DNA of 64,000 nucleotides from Cerrena zonata (lineage: Eukaryota; Basidiomycota; Agaricomycetes; Polyporales; Cerrenaceae), in NCBI GenBank assembly GCA_038087015.1, contig JASBNA010000054.1, positions 248,001 to 312,000 on the forward strand, given 5' to 3'. Below the pieces are notes generated by a model that had not been told where the DNA came from, did not search any database, and was given only the letters and a program-made list of their open reading frames with translations. A program made the position numbers and the translations under genes. Below are positions 10,495 through 22,800 of the stretch, one piece after another. Numbering within the stretch: position 1 is the first letter of the stretch; the number at the start of each line of letters is the position of its first letter.

Positions 10495-11795
10495 TTAAAT
10501 TGTTAATGCATTTATGTCAAGTTTTCCAATATCTTTACCATCAGTCCATTCGCTAATATCTTTTAAGTCTTTTATAATATTGATTCCTCCATCTCTTCCT
10601 TGGACATCAAAAATATCTCTATTCTTTGCAGTTTCCGGTCTCCATTTCCAAGCTTCTCTTTTAACCGGATCCAAGGCTTCATCGCCTTCCAATACCACTT
10701 TAGATATATAATGGCCCACGATTGGGCAGAATTTGAAACCTTGGCCAGAATCACCAGTACCCAAAATCAACCCTCTGTGATCAGGATGAGATCCAATTAG
10801 AAAGTGGCGATCCGGAGTATCAGTACACCAGCAAATCTTAGTCAAGCTAAAAGGTTTATCGGAAAGCTCAGGGAAAACTTCTTTAAAAAAAGACGAGTAT
10901 AGGTTTCAGCTTCTTTTGGAATTAGATTTTTGTATACGGGGACCGATTCTTTAATAGTATCATCCCAGTTGATATAACCAGGGAACTCATTGCAAATTTT
11001 CAAATCGTTATTTGAGTCTGGTTCGAAGAAAAACCCATGGTCTAAGCTGAGAACCACTGGAATTTCTCTTAACTTTTCAGCTTGTTCCGGGCTTAATCTG
11101 ATATGACTGACAGTCCAGCATTTAGCCAACAACTGTCCTTCAAAATCCAAGAGCCTATAAGATTGAGCACCAGCTGCAACAACAACTTTGTTCGAATGGA
11201 AAATTTCTCCAGAGTAGGTTCTGACCCCAACAACAGAGTTATCTTTTTCATCATACAAAATTTCGTCAACTGCATCACGTACGAATTTTCCTCCTAGCCT
11301 TTTAACTTCAGTAGCTATTAATCTTAAAACTTCGGCTGCATACACCCATCCACATTTTTCCTGTTGGTACAAACCTTCCCATTTTTGAAATCGCTTTGAT
11401 TGGTCCGAGCCATCGTCGACCGAGGGAATAAGTTTAGTGAAGTCCAGCTGATCTTTCAAACTCCTGTACTGAATTGCTTTTTCGTCTAAGAACTGTTTCC
11501 TTTCTTTAAAATAAGCAAAATCCTTTTCAGTCGTATAAAGTATACCCGTTTCGTGTAATGCCGGTTTAAATACGGGATCATTTTGCCATAAGTCTAAAGA
11601 TTTCAATGCCAATTCAGAATAAAATTTTTCCTCGACCGAGCTCTGCAAGATCTTATTAACGTCATTACCAGCACTCAAAGGAGACGGAGTTTCGTAAGGA
11701 TCGATTATCGTGACATTCTTTTCTCCTTTTCTTAAGAGTTGTAAAGCAGTAGAAAGACCAAAAGTGCCAGCACCTATAATCACGATGGAAGTCAT
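10495..11795 (-). CDS. FAD-dependent fructosyl amino acid oxidase/sarcosine-oxidase-like enzyme, frameshifted
   Basis: The start ATG is at 11795. The N-terminus carries the dinucleotide-binding motif IVIIGAGTFGLSTALQLLRKG. The C-terminal part carries TKICWCTDTPDRHFLIGSHP, whose cysteine is in the position that covalently holds FAD in sarcosine oxidase/amadoriase (PIPOX) enzymes. The family oxidises secondary C-N bonds (fructosyl amino acids, pipecolate, saccharopine, sarcosine), making H2O2. The two halves lie in different frames. A seven-A run at 10885-10891 marks the join, and one more base there would make the frame continuous (~433 residues). No PTS1-type end is evident (the product ends NALTI). 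This is either sequencing error or a recent inactivation. The substrate cannot be assigned. Confidence 0.85.
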
Positions 11796-12057
11796 GGTTT
11801 GATTTATAGACCAAAAGCAATATGAAGCGTTTTCAGTCCTTTTTTATATAAATTGGGTGATTGCAATGGCATCATCGCCTTTATAGAACTTAAATATGTC
11901 AAGGAAGGTCGAATCAACAAGTAAAATTTGTGTATTAGCCAACGGAATTTACAGTGCGGAATTGCAAATATATAGACACAATTAGCCAAAATTTATTTAT
12001 TCTTTAAAACAACTAAACACTTATATAGAAAACCCAAGTCATGACCTGATGACTTGC

Positions 12058-13464
12058 TTACAAAGACCAGAAATCAGTCAAGTTACCACCAGCACCGTTA
12101 AAGGCAAGAAGGTTTGGCGATTGACCGTCAGTGAGGCCTTGAATGACACCTTTAGTTGCGTACTTGATAACCTTAGATTTCAAAGCTTGAGGATCGAGTA
12201 AGCCACTTTCACCGGTGGCGTATTCCGAGTTGATATCTGGGTATAAAGATAAAAAGTAGGATAACAAACCGGCAATATGAGGAGAGGCCATCGAGGTACC
12301 AGACATTTGGACGGTATCAGACCAGACAAAAGTAGACAAGATATCCACCCCAGGAGCAAAGATATCCACACAACGGCCCCAGTTGGAGAAAGAAGCCTTG
12401 TTGTCGGCATTATCAGAGGCCCCCACGGTGATTGGACCGTTGGCTCTAGCTGGAGAGTATTCACAAGCATCGGAATCGTCATTACCAGCAGCAACGGCAA
12501 TATGTAAACCGGCTTTAGAACCAGCGTTGGTAGCCAAATCCAAAGCATCGGTGGCCCCACCACCAATGGACATATTAACGGTGGATCCTTTAAAGCCCTT
12601 TCTCTTGGTTTGAACCTTTTCTTTATGGTCATTGACCACAAATTCAATACCCTTGATGATATCGGAAGTAGTACCGGAACCCAAAGCATTCATAACTCCC
12701 ACAGCAACCAATTCGACTTTTTTAGCAACACCATAAGTTTTGGATCCAATGATACCAGCACAATGGGTACCATGGCCATGGCCATCGAACTTGATATGAG
12801 GGAAAGGAACCGCGTCACCCCAAGAAGCACGGCCTTCAAACTCAGAGTGCTCAACCTTAATCCCGGTATCGATAACGTAAGCCGTGACCCCTTCACCACC
12901 GTCGTTATCATACAAAAAGTCGGTAGAAGGAGAAAGCTCACGCTGACTCAATCTAGCCAACCCCCAAGTGGCTTCCTTTTGAATATCAAATTCATCAACT
13001 TGCATGATAGCATCACGCTCAATAAACTTAACAAACGGATTCAGCTGAATCAACTTGATCAATTCGTCATTGAAATAACCAAAGTAACCACCAAAAGATT
13101 CCCCAATATTGAAAAACAGAAGCGCAGATTGTCCCGACTCAATCTTCATGTCCTTGACCATACTAGCATGATGCACATTAATCCATTGCTGGTGGTCTTG
13201 AACCTGGGCCGTACTTAAACCATCCTTGAACACAACAATATATCTGTTAGGAACAATTCTGTCAGCACTAACTTTACTCAAGATTGGTGCCATTGCGTCT
13301 TCCTTCAACACCCCTTGACCGTAGTCTTGCTTGGAAGGCTCAACCTTATCAATATGAGTGAGCAACTGGTCAAAGCTTAAGAGAGTCTTCAAGTCAGGGA
13401 TGACCAATCCCATAACCAAACCAACGTTTATCAAAACAGTAGCCACAATGATTCTAGCTTGCAT
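12058..13464 (-). CDS. Subtilisin-like serine protease, vacuolar Prb1/Ysp3 type
   Basis: The gene encodes 468 residues from ATG at 13464. A hydrophobic N-terminal signal segment (IIVATVLINVGLVMGLVIP) is followed by an I9-type inhibitory propeptide (RYIVVFKDGLSTAQV, residues ~70-150). The S8 catalytic domain has Asp in VIDTGI (~197), His in GHGTHCAG (~232), the oxyanion region AVAAGNDDSDAC, and Ser in GTSMASPH (~390). The length matches Ysp3-like paralogues better than Prb1 (635 in S. cerevisiae), because the long N-terminal extension is missing. The family is made as a zymogen and acts in the vacuole in protein turnover. The third position is GC-richer than in neighbouring genes, suggesting good expression. 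Confidence 0.9.
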   Translation of the reverse strand: MQARIIVATVLINVGLVMGLVIPDLKTLLSFDQLLTHIDKVEPSKQDYGQGVLKEDAMAPILSKVSADRIVPNRYIVVFKDGLSTAQVQDHQQWINVHHASMVKDMKIESGQSALLFFNIGESFGGYFGYFNDELIKLIQLNPFVKFIERDAIMQVDEFDIQKEATWGLARLSQRELSPSTDFLYDNDGGEGVTAYVIDTGIKVEHSEFEGRASWGDAVPFPHIKFDGHGHGTHCAGIIGSKTYGVAKKVELVAVGVMNALGSGTTSDIIKGIEFVVNDHKEKVQTKRKGFKGSTVNMSIGGGATDALDLATNAGSKAGLHIAVAAGNDDSDACEYSPARANGPITVGASDNADNKASFSNWGRCVDIFAPGVDILSTFVWSDTVQMSGTSMASPHIAGLLSYFLSLYPDINSEYATGESGLLDPQALKSKVIKYATKGVIQGLTDGQSPNLLAFNGAGGNLTDFWSL

Positions 13465-13643
13465 TATGAATACTTAGCCAGAAAGAAGAACAAGTAACTA
13501 CTCCAGTACCCAGTTTGCCTTCTTTAAATAGTCTGGGGGTATGAATTGGTCTGCACAGAGCATGTGCAGGCCAGCCATTAATACCCTAACGTTATCTTAT
13601 CAACGGGCACACCGTCTACACTGCCTGCTGAACCGCTTCAAAG

Positions 13644-13703
13644 GGTCTGTTCAGCGTATTGAAGGACCGTTCAGTGTATTGGAGGACTGTTCAGCCTATG
13701 GAA
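13644..13703. repeat. Three tandem 20-bp units
   Basis: Three adjacent copies of GGWCYGTTCAGYSTATKGRA lie head to tail in the protease/SEC24 promoter region. They diverge by a few substitutions and have no length change. Confidence 0.75.
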
Positions 13704-13762
13704 TCCCTTGGCAGGCTGCCCGACAGCACTCTTGTGACGGTTGAAGGATGCCCCAGATGTAC

Positions 13763-13791
13763 GGGTGCTTTACCCCTTGGGTAAAGCACCC
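13763..13791. repeat. Perfect 13-bp inverted repeat with 3-nt loop
   Basis: The arm GGGTGCTTTACCC is followed by CTT and then its exact reverse complement. It could extrude as a cruciform, form an RNA hairpin in a SEC24 5' leader, or bind a dimeric factor. The left arm overlaps the ACGGGTGC part of a telomere-repeat-like motif. Confidence 0.85.
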
Positions 13792-14145
13792 AGACACCCA
13801 GACACCTCCAGACACCATGCTCACGTTTACGCGTGCGCGCCCGCCAGCTTAAGTATGGGTTAAGTAGGGGGACCCCGTAGTTAACGCCCTGGGTAATTAT
13901 GAGCATCGCACTGACCACGTAATTCCCCATACAAAAACCCAATTGAAAAAACAGCTAAACGCCCAATTGAAAAAAAAAAACAGAGAAATCGAGATAGAGA
14001 TACCTTCATTTGATTTGAAATATCGAATAATCAATAAAGATTTGAATTCAAGCTTGGGCGGTCGGACTTTTTTTGGAAGAGCATACCGCAAGTATACAAA
14101 ACATCGAATTATCTTGGTTTAAATTCATATCAATTGGTTGGAAAA

Positions 14146-16958
14146 ATGTCAAGTAGAAGAAGAGCATATCCACAACCTCAATACGCTGCTGCTCCTCCAG
14201 TGGCTGATCCTTCACAGTATCAGCAATCTCCTTATGGGGCACCAGCCGTTCCAGCGGTGGGGGGTGCTGCGACAGGAGTTCCCGCTCCAGTGGCACCAAC
14301 ATATGGTGTTGATCAACTAAATCAAGGTTTCCAAATATGAATGTTGGCCAACCATCAACTGCTTCTCCATATCAACAACCTTATAATGCTTATCCACAAC
14401 AAGTTCCTCAACAACCCGCAGCACCACAACAGCCTTATGATCCATACCAACAAGCACAAGCAGGTTTAGCCGCCTCGGGGGCCACTCCTTATGCACCACA
14501 ATACTCCGCTGGTGGTGCCGTTGGGGGGATTCCTTCTCCAGGTACTTCTGCGTATGGCCAACCTCCTTTGAATCAATTATATACTACTGATTTATTAAGA
14601 GAATTGCCACCTCCAATCAGTGACTTATCATTACCACCACCACCCATTATATTACCACCAAATGCTGCAGTAGTCCCTACTTCAGAAGATTCAAATGCTA
14701 ATCCAGAATACTTTAGATCTACTCTTAATGTGATACCAAATAATCATTCTTTATTGAAGAAAACTAAATTACCTTTGGCTTTAGTAGTTAGACCTTATGG
14801 TGATTTACATATTGATTCAGAAAATATCCCAGTTGCTTCCGATACTTTGATTGCTAGATGTCGTCGTTGTCGTGGTTATATCAATCCTTTCATCACTTTA
14901 ACTGAACAAGGAAGACGTTGGAGATGTAATTTCTGTAATTTACAAAATGATATTCCAAGTGGATTTGAATATGATGCTATGCACAATCCAAAAAATAAAT
15001 TCGAAAGACCTGAATTAAATCATGCAGTTGTTGAATTCATTGCTCCTAAAGAATACATGGCTAGAGCCCCTCAACCAGTGGTTTTCACTTTTATTATTGA
15101 TGTTTCTGCTGATGCAGTTTCAAGTGGATTAACTTCTACTATTACTAGAACTATTTTAGAAAGTTTAGATCGTATCCCAAATGATAAAAAAACTACTAAA
15201 GTTGCCTTTATTGGGGTTGATTCTAATTTACATTTCTTCAGATTTAATGAAGGCTTGGATGGTATTGAATCTTTAATTGTTTCAGATATTGATGAACCTT
15301 TCCTTCCTTCTCCTGAAGGTTTATTAGTTAATTTAGATGAAAATAGACCGGCTATTGAAAAATTATTAATTGATTTCCCAACTTTCTTCGAAGGTACCGC
15401 TAATGTTAATTTTGCTCTTGGTCCTGCTTTAAAAGCTGGTCATAAAATGATTTCAAGTATTGGTGGTAAATTAATTTGTTTTGCCGCTACTTTACCTAAT
15501 TTAGGTGAAGGTAAGTTATCAATTAGAGATGAATCTCAATCTGGTAAACAAAAAGAATCTCAAGTTTTATTAAATGCTGCTGATAAATTTTATAAAAGTT
15601 TTGCGGTTGATTGTAATTCTGTTCAAGTTACTGTTGATTTATTCTTAACTGCTACCAAATATCAAGATGTTGCTACTTTATCTAACTTGCCTCGTTTTAC
15701 TGCTGGTCAAACTCATTACTATCCTGCTTGGACTTGTGCTAAAGCTGAAGATGTTACTAAATTATCAAGAGAAGTTAGTGAACATTTATCAATGGATATC
15801 GCTTTAGAAGCCGTTTTAAGATGTAGAGGTTCTACTGGTCTTAGAATGAGTTCATTTTATGGTAATTTCTTCAATAGATCTTCTGATTTATGTTCTTTCC
15901 CATCTTTCCCAAGAGATCAAAGTTATACTATTGAAGTTTCAATCGAAGAAACTTTAACTAAACCAGTAGTTTATTTCCAGGCTGCTGTTTTACATTCTAC
16001 TTGTTTCGGTGAAAGAAGAATTAGAGTTATGAACATGGCTATTCCAACTTCCTCTAAAATAGATGACATTTATGCATCTGCTGATCAATTAGCAATTGCT
16101 AATTTTTTTACTCATAGAGCTGTGGAAAAAGCTTTATCTTCATCTATACCAGATGCAAGAGAATTACTCGTCAAATCAGTTACTGATGTCTTGAATGTAT
16201 TCAAAAAGGAATTAATTTCTGGTAACGTATCGGGTTCTTCTCCATTACAAATCTCAACTAATTTAAGAATGTTACCATTGTTATTATTCTCCTTAACCAA
16301 ACATTTAGGGTTAAGAAATGAAAAAGTTCCATCTGATCATAGAGCCGCCGCTTTAAACAATTTAGCATCATTACCAATTCCTCATTTGATCAAATATATT
16401 TACCCAGCAGTCTACTCTTTACATAACATGCCAGATGAATGTGGATTACCGGAACAAATTGTTCAAGTTAATGAAGAAACTGGTGAAGAAGAAACTATTA
16501 GTACTACTGAAATATTATTGCCTGAACCTATTAACAATTCAAAAGAATCTTGGGAAAACTATGGTTTATACTTGATTGATAATTCAAGTGAGTTATTCTT
16601 ATGGGTTTCTGGTGATGTTGTTCCTGAATTGGTTCAAGATTTATTTGGTGCAAACAGCTTATATGAAATTCCAACTGGTAAAACTGAATTACCAGAATTT
16701 TCAATCGAAGAATCAGAATTTAATTATAAAGTTCGTCAAATCATTGGTAAAATTAGAGAACAAAGAGATTCTATCACTTGGAAGAATTTATACGTTGTTT
16801 ATGGTGGTTCATCTAATGAACCAATTGATATCTCTCAACAACGTGACTTAATGGCATTGAGATTATGGGCATTAAGTTGCTTGGTCGAAGACAAGTCTCA
16901 TACTGAAATTGGCTATAGAGAATTTTTATCTCAATTAAAGAGTAGAGTTGCCGTTTAA
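14146..16958 (+). CDS. SEC24: COPII cargo-adaptor subunit Sec24, with one frameshift near the N-terminus
   Basis: The ATG at 14146 gives [15 protein letters not shown], a typical Sec24 start. After ~64 codons the frame ends at TGA (14338), and the remaining 873 codons are in another frame. One missing A at 14333-14335 would join them (LNQGFQ-N-MNVGQP) into ~937 residues, close to the 926 of yeast Sec24. A Pro/Gln/Ala-rich N-terminus is followed by the conserved [19 protein letters not shown] and the zinc finger (CRRCRGY...RWRCNFC). The trunk, beta-sandwich, helical and gelsolin parts follow. Sec24 with Sec23 forms the inner COPII coat and selects ER export cargo. The gene is essential in yeast, so the break is probably a sequence error. 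Confidence 0.93.
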
Positions 16959-17129
16959 TTTTAATGCACATATATACTTTATAATCTTCCCATCCTTTAA
17001 TTCTACCATTGTTAAATTTTTATACAAAAAGTATTTATCTAAAATAAGAACACTATAAATAAATCATTTTTTTATGAAAGTTTGTAATATTATATCAAAT
17101 TATTTTCTTTCTATTTAATAAATTTAATT

Positions 17130-18390
17130 TTATTTACCTGTATTTATTAAATCTATAGCTTCAACAAATAAATCTCGCTCTTCATCGTCAAAAGTCTCTT
17201 CGATAGTGCTTTTTAATCCCTGATTGATATACCTTTAAGTTTTTTGCTATAGGACCTCCTCTGGCCATTGTGGCTACTATATTTTTTTTGAACTTATGTG
17301 ATAAATTTGCCCAATAGACTTTTGAAATAGACTTACCTTCAAAATGGTTATTCAAGACATCAAGTAAGTTTTGAAACTCTTCAGTATTGTTAGCATGGTC
17401 AACTTGAGATTGAGCTGTTGATGAGATATTTGTGAGGTTAGACGATTTTAAGATTTCTTCTAATGTTTTTATATACTCATCTGAGCTAGCTTTAGTTTCT
17501 TTCACCACAGTAGTGAAATTACGGGGGGATTGCAATGATCGAGTCAATTGGGTAAGCGACGTCTGGACGTGTTTATTAATACAAGATTTTTCCACAATCT
17601 GATAAACTTCCTTTTCATTAAGTAAATACAATGCAATCAAATTATTTTGTAGTTTAATATTGGAGACTGAAAATGAGGTGTGGTGGTTGAAGTCCTGAAC
17701 TATAAACTGATTCAAATCGTTCACTAAGCTCGTTGTTTTATTCAAATGTATTGATTGGTAATCTCTTATAAACTTAATTGAAAATAAATCATTACCAGCA
17801 TTCCCACCGTTTAGAGCATTATGCTTATTAACATCCTTTTCAGAAGCATAGAATTGAGATAGCTGTTTATTTAACCTAGCTAATCTTATGACTTCTTTAT
17901 TGTCATTTACATTATCAACATCAGCTGAGCCATATGCTTTTTCGGAATCTTCCAATTGCTGAAGTAAAAAGATAAAGTAGCCAGAACCTCTTACTAAGTT
18001 CAAAGTAGCATGAATCTTTCTCATGGCGTTATTCATATTGACTGCTTCATCATATGGCTTTATAACGTTATCTTTCACCCGTTGAAACGAGTTATTGACT
18101 CTTTCAAGTGATGGATTTATTGAATCGTTGAATGCTGATCTGGTATCTTCTATTTTACTGAAATGGGATATTAATGACTCATGGTTATCAGTACTTATAC
18201 TCTTCATCCGCTTTTCACATTCATTGATATCAAATTTGAGTTTCTTTATTGGTGTCATTAGATCCAATTGTGAATCGTCATGGTCATTGGTAGCCAATAT
18301 TATATCATTGGCAAATTGTGGAGCCCTGAAATCTGGCTCAAGAAATGCTTCAAAATCCTCGAGTTCGTCCTTTTCCCTGACGCTGGTCAT
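17130..18390 (-). CDS. COG5: Conserved oligomeric Golgi complex subunit Cog5, frameshift near the C-terminus
   Basis: The ATG at 18390 starts MTSVREKDELEDFEAFLEPDF, and the next segment (DLMTPIKKLKFDINECEKRM) is the Cog5 N-terminal signature. The protein is mostly helical, as expected for a COG tethering subunit that functions in retrograde intra-Golgi traffic. The initial frame stops at 17188 after 400 codons. A second frame continues with the plausible acidic ending STIEETFDDEERDLFVEAI and stops at 17130. The join is at a five-base T run (17210-17214, plus strand), where one base fewer gives a continuous ~420-residue protein. The extension looks genuinely coding, so I include it. Confidence 0.85.
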
Positions 18391-18543
18391 AATTGTCTAA
18401 CTAGCCTAATGGTGCTGACGTTTAACTGCCATTTACAATTGTCGATTTTTCGAGAATCTCACTACAATTTTTTTTTTTTTTTTTGCTAGCATTATCAATA
18501 ATTCATTAATCTATAAACTGCTTTCCTTATACTAAATCAAAAG

Positions 18544-19426
18544 CTATTCAGTCTTATACTTAGGTTTGGATGCTTGAGGTTTTGAAGAATTGGTTTTGTT
18601 GAGATTGAAGCGTTTCGATTTAGGTTTGAATGCTTTTTGGCCATAAAATTGTTTCTTGAATTTTGCATCCTTTTCCTTTTGAAGCTTTTTTTCAATTCTT
18701 TTACGTTCAAGCTTTCTTTCACGGCAAGCGACTTTATATTCTCTTTTCTTCTTACCAGCACGTTTACTATGGGACCTCTTTTTCTGTTTTGCAAGTTCTT
18801 TCTCTATTTGAGCATTATGTGATTCCAAAACAAGGCATTTCCACGGCTTAGGATCTTCTATTGGAACAGATATCTGTATTTGCTGGTATATATCATCGCC
18901 AGAAACAGCAGCTTCTAAAAACCGTCTCTTTTGATCTTCCGAGTAGGATGCATAGTAATACGATAACGGTCTTTCGTTCTTAATTACCTCTAGTGATTCT
19001 TCTCTTAAAGAAACTTTCATGATTTTAGATTTGGTCCTGCCTCTTTCTTCATCCACAACAACATCCATCGAAGTATCATCTTTAGGCTCTTCAGCTTTCG
19101 AGTTAGGTGGAGGGGCTGCAAACAAGGGGAACTCGAATTCTTCATCAGATTCCTGCTTCTCTTCAGTGGGCCACCTCCTTATCTTTGGACAATATGCTTA
19201 TATCATCAGTGACAGCGTCCTCTTTCTCATCGCTATTGTCCACTTCTATGAAATCAAATTCAAAGTTACTGGGCATGTAACTAGTTGGGTTCTCATCGCT
19301 TTCACTTTCATATTCGGATTCTGAATTATATAGTGATTCCCTCGATATCCTATTATAATTGTTAGTTTTTCAACACCAAAAATTCGACGCGTTCATCCTA
19401 AATACATACTTCTTATACTGTGACAT
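18544..19426 (-). CDS. Small basic conserved protein with a 60-nt intron and one frameshift
   Basis: Exon 1 (19426-19410) encodes only ATG TCA CAG TAT AAG AA. The intron (19409-19350) begins GTATGT, has the branch-like ACTAAC 12 bases before the end, and ends TAATAG. Splicing gives MSQYKKISRESLYNSESEYE, then an acidic region. The frame then breaks at a CCC run (19168-19170, minus strand). Removing one C joins it to EEKQESDEEFEFPLFAAPPP and the rest, about 273 residues. Landmarks are KIMKVSLREE, ERPLSYYYASYSEDQKRRFL and a very basic C-terminus (KKRSHSKRAGKKKREYK) suggesting a nuclear or nucleolar place of action. I do not recognise a named orthologue. Confidence 0.8.
19350..19409 (-). other. 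Spliceosomal intron, 60 nt
   Basis: On the minus strand the 5' site is GTATGT, the canonical yeast form. The branch region AAAACTAACA is followed after a short spacing by the 3' site TAATAG. The intron contains an in-frame stop, and skipping it is the only way to give the downstream acidic coding frame an ATG. The 17-nt first exon and very short intron are typical of yeast introns lying near the start codon. Confidence 0.82.
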
Positions 19427-19804
19427 TATATGTCTTTGGTCTTGCTTTGGGGTATGGTTATTTGATCTATGACTAAGTTCATCTCATCGTCGCTGGTTTT
19501 TCAATTTTTTTTTTTTTCGATAAATCCAGCGAATTTTTCGGTCTCTGAGACACTGTGGAGAAAGTTACCTACATTTTTAAAAGATATTTAAATATTATGA
19601 TAAAAATTATAAATAATACAGCACATAGGAGAGAAGCAAAGAATTAGGCATTAATAATGAAGACATAAAACTCGTAAAAAAGAAGTAAAGGACATACGTT
19701 CCAGTAAAATTTTTTTTTTTAATTTTTTTTTTTCAATTTTTTTTTCAATTTTTCTTTTTTTGATTTGAACTTTCAAGTTTAATGAAAAAGTAGGGGCATA
19801 TTTA
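19427..19804. other. Intergenic: promoter of the intron-containing gene, 3' flank of HOS4
   Basis: This stretch is rich in T-runs (19507-19519 and 19709-19765 on the plus strand). Both flanking genes read leftward. I see no coding sequence. Confidence 0.6.
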
Positions 19805-22800
19805 TTACCAGATTGGTGTATTAGATTTCCTGATCACTCTAAGAGCATCCTTGCGGAGTCTCAATTTAGGTGGAACGAAGCTAGTTTTCTGAACTGATTC
19901 GGTATCGATGACAATATCATTTTTATCAGTCAAAATATCAACTTGGATGTTGCGTACTTCATTGAATGGCATCATGGATCCCAAATCAACAGGAGTAATG
20001 AACTTCTTATTCCAAATAAGATCGACTATCCTTGAATAATGTTTTTCAAGAAGAGATTTTGCTTCCGAAAGCTTAACAAAGTTTAATAAAAGAAACTTAA
20101 ATTTGGAGTGTCCTTCTCTTTGTAAATTCAAATGTGGATTTGAAGGATCAATACCAATCATAGGATAGAAGAGGATCCAAGTTTTAGATTTATTTTCAAG
20201 GCTGACTTCAATTTTAGAACTAAAGTTTGCCTTTTCACCCAATTCAGTAATAGATAAGGCAGTCATTAAAGAAAGTTGAAGATCAATGACGTATTCTTCT
20301 CCATTCAAATTGAAAACGTATAATGGAACGAATCTTGCAAGTTCTTCTGAAGTATGTTCAATACCAAATTTTATGGATCTCAATCCAATAGGATAATTTT
20401 CGATACATTTTTTAAATTTGAGTTGTTCACGCTTGACTTCAAGTTGACGATTGGCTTCTGCAATCTCTTCAGCTTCTTTGATTCTCTTTTCATGCTCCAA
20501 AATTTCTTGTTTCTTTTGTTCCTCAATTCTCTTTTCTTCATCTTCTTTTCTCTTACGTTCTTTTTCTTTCTCGGCTTTAATGAAGAACTCTTTTCTAGCC
20601 TTCTTCTTAGCTTCAGATTTTTCTTGCCAGATTCTGGCTTCTTCAGCAATTTTGGCTCTTTGTTCTTCTTGTGCTTTAGTAAGTGGAGCAGGAGCAGGAG
20701 CAGGAGCAGTCACAGGGGAAGTAATGGAAGCAGACGAAAGTGAAGGGGAAGGTGATTGAGTCAGTGGTTTTTTAGTGATATCTCGATCAGATGTCCTGCT
20801 TGATTCCAAACTAGGACGATGTGAATGTTGAGTAGGGGTAACTGAAGTTGGTGATTGTTCCCTGGACTTGAAACGTTTCGGATCTTCGTTAGATTCTGGG
20901 GTTCTGTCTTTGGCAAAAACGTTACTTGGTTGTGACTTCAACTTATCAAATTCCCTTGATTTGACTTTCTTCAATTTCTTTGTAGAATTCAGATCAGAAT
21001 TACCGGATGAAATTTTGCGTTTTTTGTTGAGAGAGAGCTCATCTTCTCTTTCTTTTTCATCAAGATCATTCTCCTTTTGTTTTTCAATTTCATGATCGCT
21101 AACATCGGAATTGACAGGTTTCTCAAAATCTTCTATTGCTTTCTCTTCTGGTTTCTTTGACTCTTTGGGGCTTTCTTCTTTAAAGGACAGGGTAGTATCT
21201 TTATGAGCTTCCTTAATCATTGCATTCTCATTATCCGGTGCCTTTTCAGATGTTGTTGGTCCATTAGATGATTTCAAGATTTCTCCTTGAAGTAATTCAA
21301 CTTCTCTTGGATCATATTCAGCAGAATATTTTGCTATATCTAAAGCATTTAAGCCATCCTTTTTTCTTTTTTTAGTAGGATCAGCTCCTCTAGAAATCAA
21401 AAACTTAACAACTTCATAATTTCCGAGGCCCACAGTAGATAATAGAGCTGTTAATCCAACTTTGTTTTCTTGATTTATATCATAAGAACCTGGATTCAAA
21501 CCAAGTAAAATATCAACAAGTTCAACATGACCATTTCTAGCAGCCAAATTCAATATATCTGGTTTATTTTGAAGAGTATAATCATGAGCAAGAAAATCAC
21601 TAGCTGCAGCTTCTTTAAAACCTTGCGCAGAATATTTATATATTGTTGAAGAAGAATTCTTCTTTTTAACCAAGTCTAAGAAATAATCTTCATATGGATC
21701 TTCCACTATTTTAGTAGGTGCCAAAGGAACTGATTTATCACTTGAATTTCCCTTTTGGGACTCTAAGGCTTTTTCTAAAAGTTCAATGATTTCTTCATAA
21801 CCTTCCTCATCTGAATGTAAATGAGAAATTTTAGTCAAAGCAGTATAACCATCTGAATTATGAATATCAGCATTGGCTCCGTTATCCAACAATACTTTGA
21901 CCGTGTCGATATGTTTATTTTCAGCAGCATCCATAAGAGGGGTTTCAGAATCCCCAGCTTCAATAGCTTGTTTGTTTACATCAGCACCATTTTTAATTAA
22001 ATATTTCACAACATCTGTATGTCCAGATAAAGCAGCTTCATGCAAACAGGTGAATCCACCAAAGTCACTTTCATTTGCATCTGCACCAAGACTAATGAAT
22101 CTTTTAACATCTGCCAAGTCACCTTTTTTACAAGCACGTTGAAGCAAGCTTCTTCCACTAGAGTCTCTTTTAACTTTATAAGATCCCTTTGATTTCGAAG
22201 AGCCTGGGGTTGACGATTTTCTAGCACTATCTTGTTTGGAAATAGAAGTGGATCTAGATTTGGAGCTTTTCGAATCTTCTGAAAATTCTTTCTCTTTAGA
22301 AACGGTAGATTCATCATCACTTTCATCATCTGACAGTATATATTTTTTATTTCTTTGTTTCTTTCTTAAAGGTTGATCATACTCATCATAATCTTTTTTA
22401 CGAAGTAATTTTCTACCTTGACGAATACGTGGAGGTGAGTCAGCAGGAAGAGTTTCTTGTTCAGAAAATTCTTCGACATCGGTTTTAGTAGACTTACTTT
22501 CAGCTTCATCTTCATCATCACTTACAGAGACAGAAGGTGATTTTTTCATGTCCCTTTTCTTTTCCTCTTTATTCAATTTAAAAGACTGAGTAGTGTTGGA
22601 GGTATCATTTACTGATTGACTAGGCTCATTTACCGCTGAAGTTGCTGACTTAGCACGATTATCACTTATATCAGTTAAGGTTGAGTCAGTAGCTGAAGTT
22701 GCTGACAAGTTTTTAGCACGGTTTTCACTTATATCAGTTAAGGTTGAGTCAGTAGCCGAAGGAATGATCTTTGGTGAATTTTCTGATGATTTCAATTCAG

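Larger units (their letters stand above)
13465..14145. other. Divergent promoter region between the protease and SEC24
   Basis: This 680-base region holds a 20-bp tandem repeat, a perfect 13-bp inverted repeat, a telomere-repeat-like motif (GATGTACGGGTGC at 13756-13768), short CAGACAC(C) repeats at 13790-13817, and a GC-rich patch with GCGTGCGCGC at ~13832. No ORF here is convincing. Confidence 0.65.

Noticed and set aside
12610..13218. 202-codon plus-strand ORF over the protease gene
   Set aside because: It is fully antisense to the conserved subtilase catalytic domain and has no features of its own.
14134..14340. A separate small gene ahead of SEC24, or an intron in SEC24
   Set aside because: The short frame encodes a typical Sec24 N-terminus and joins the main frame if one base is restored. 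No 5' splice site and branch site pair fits.
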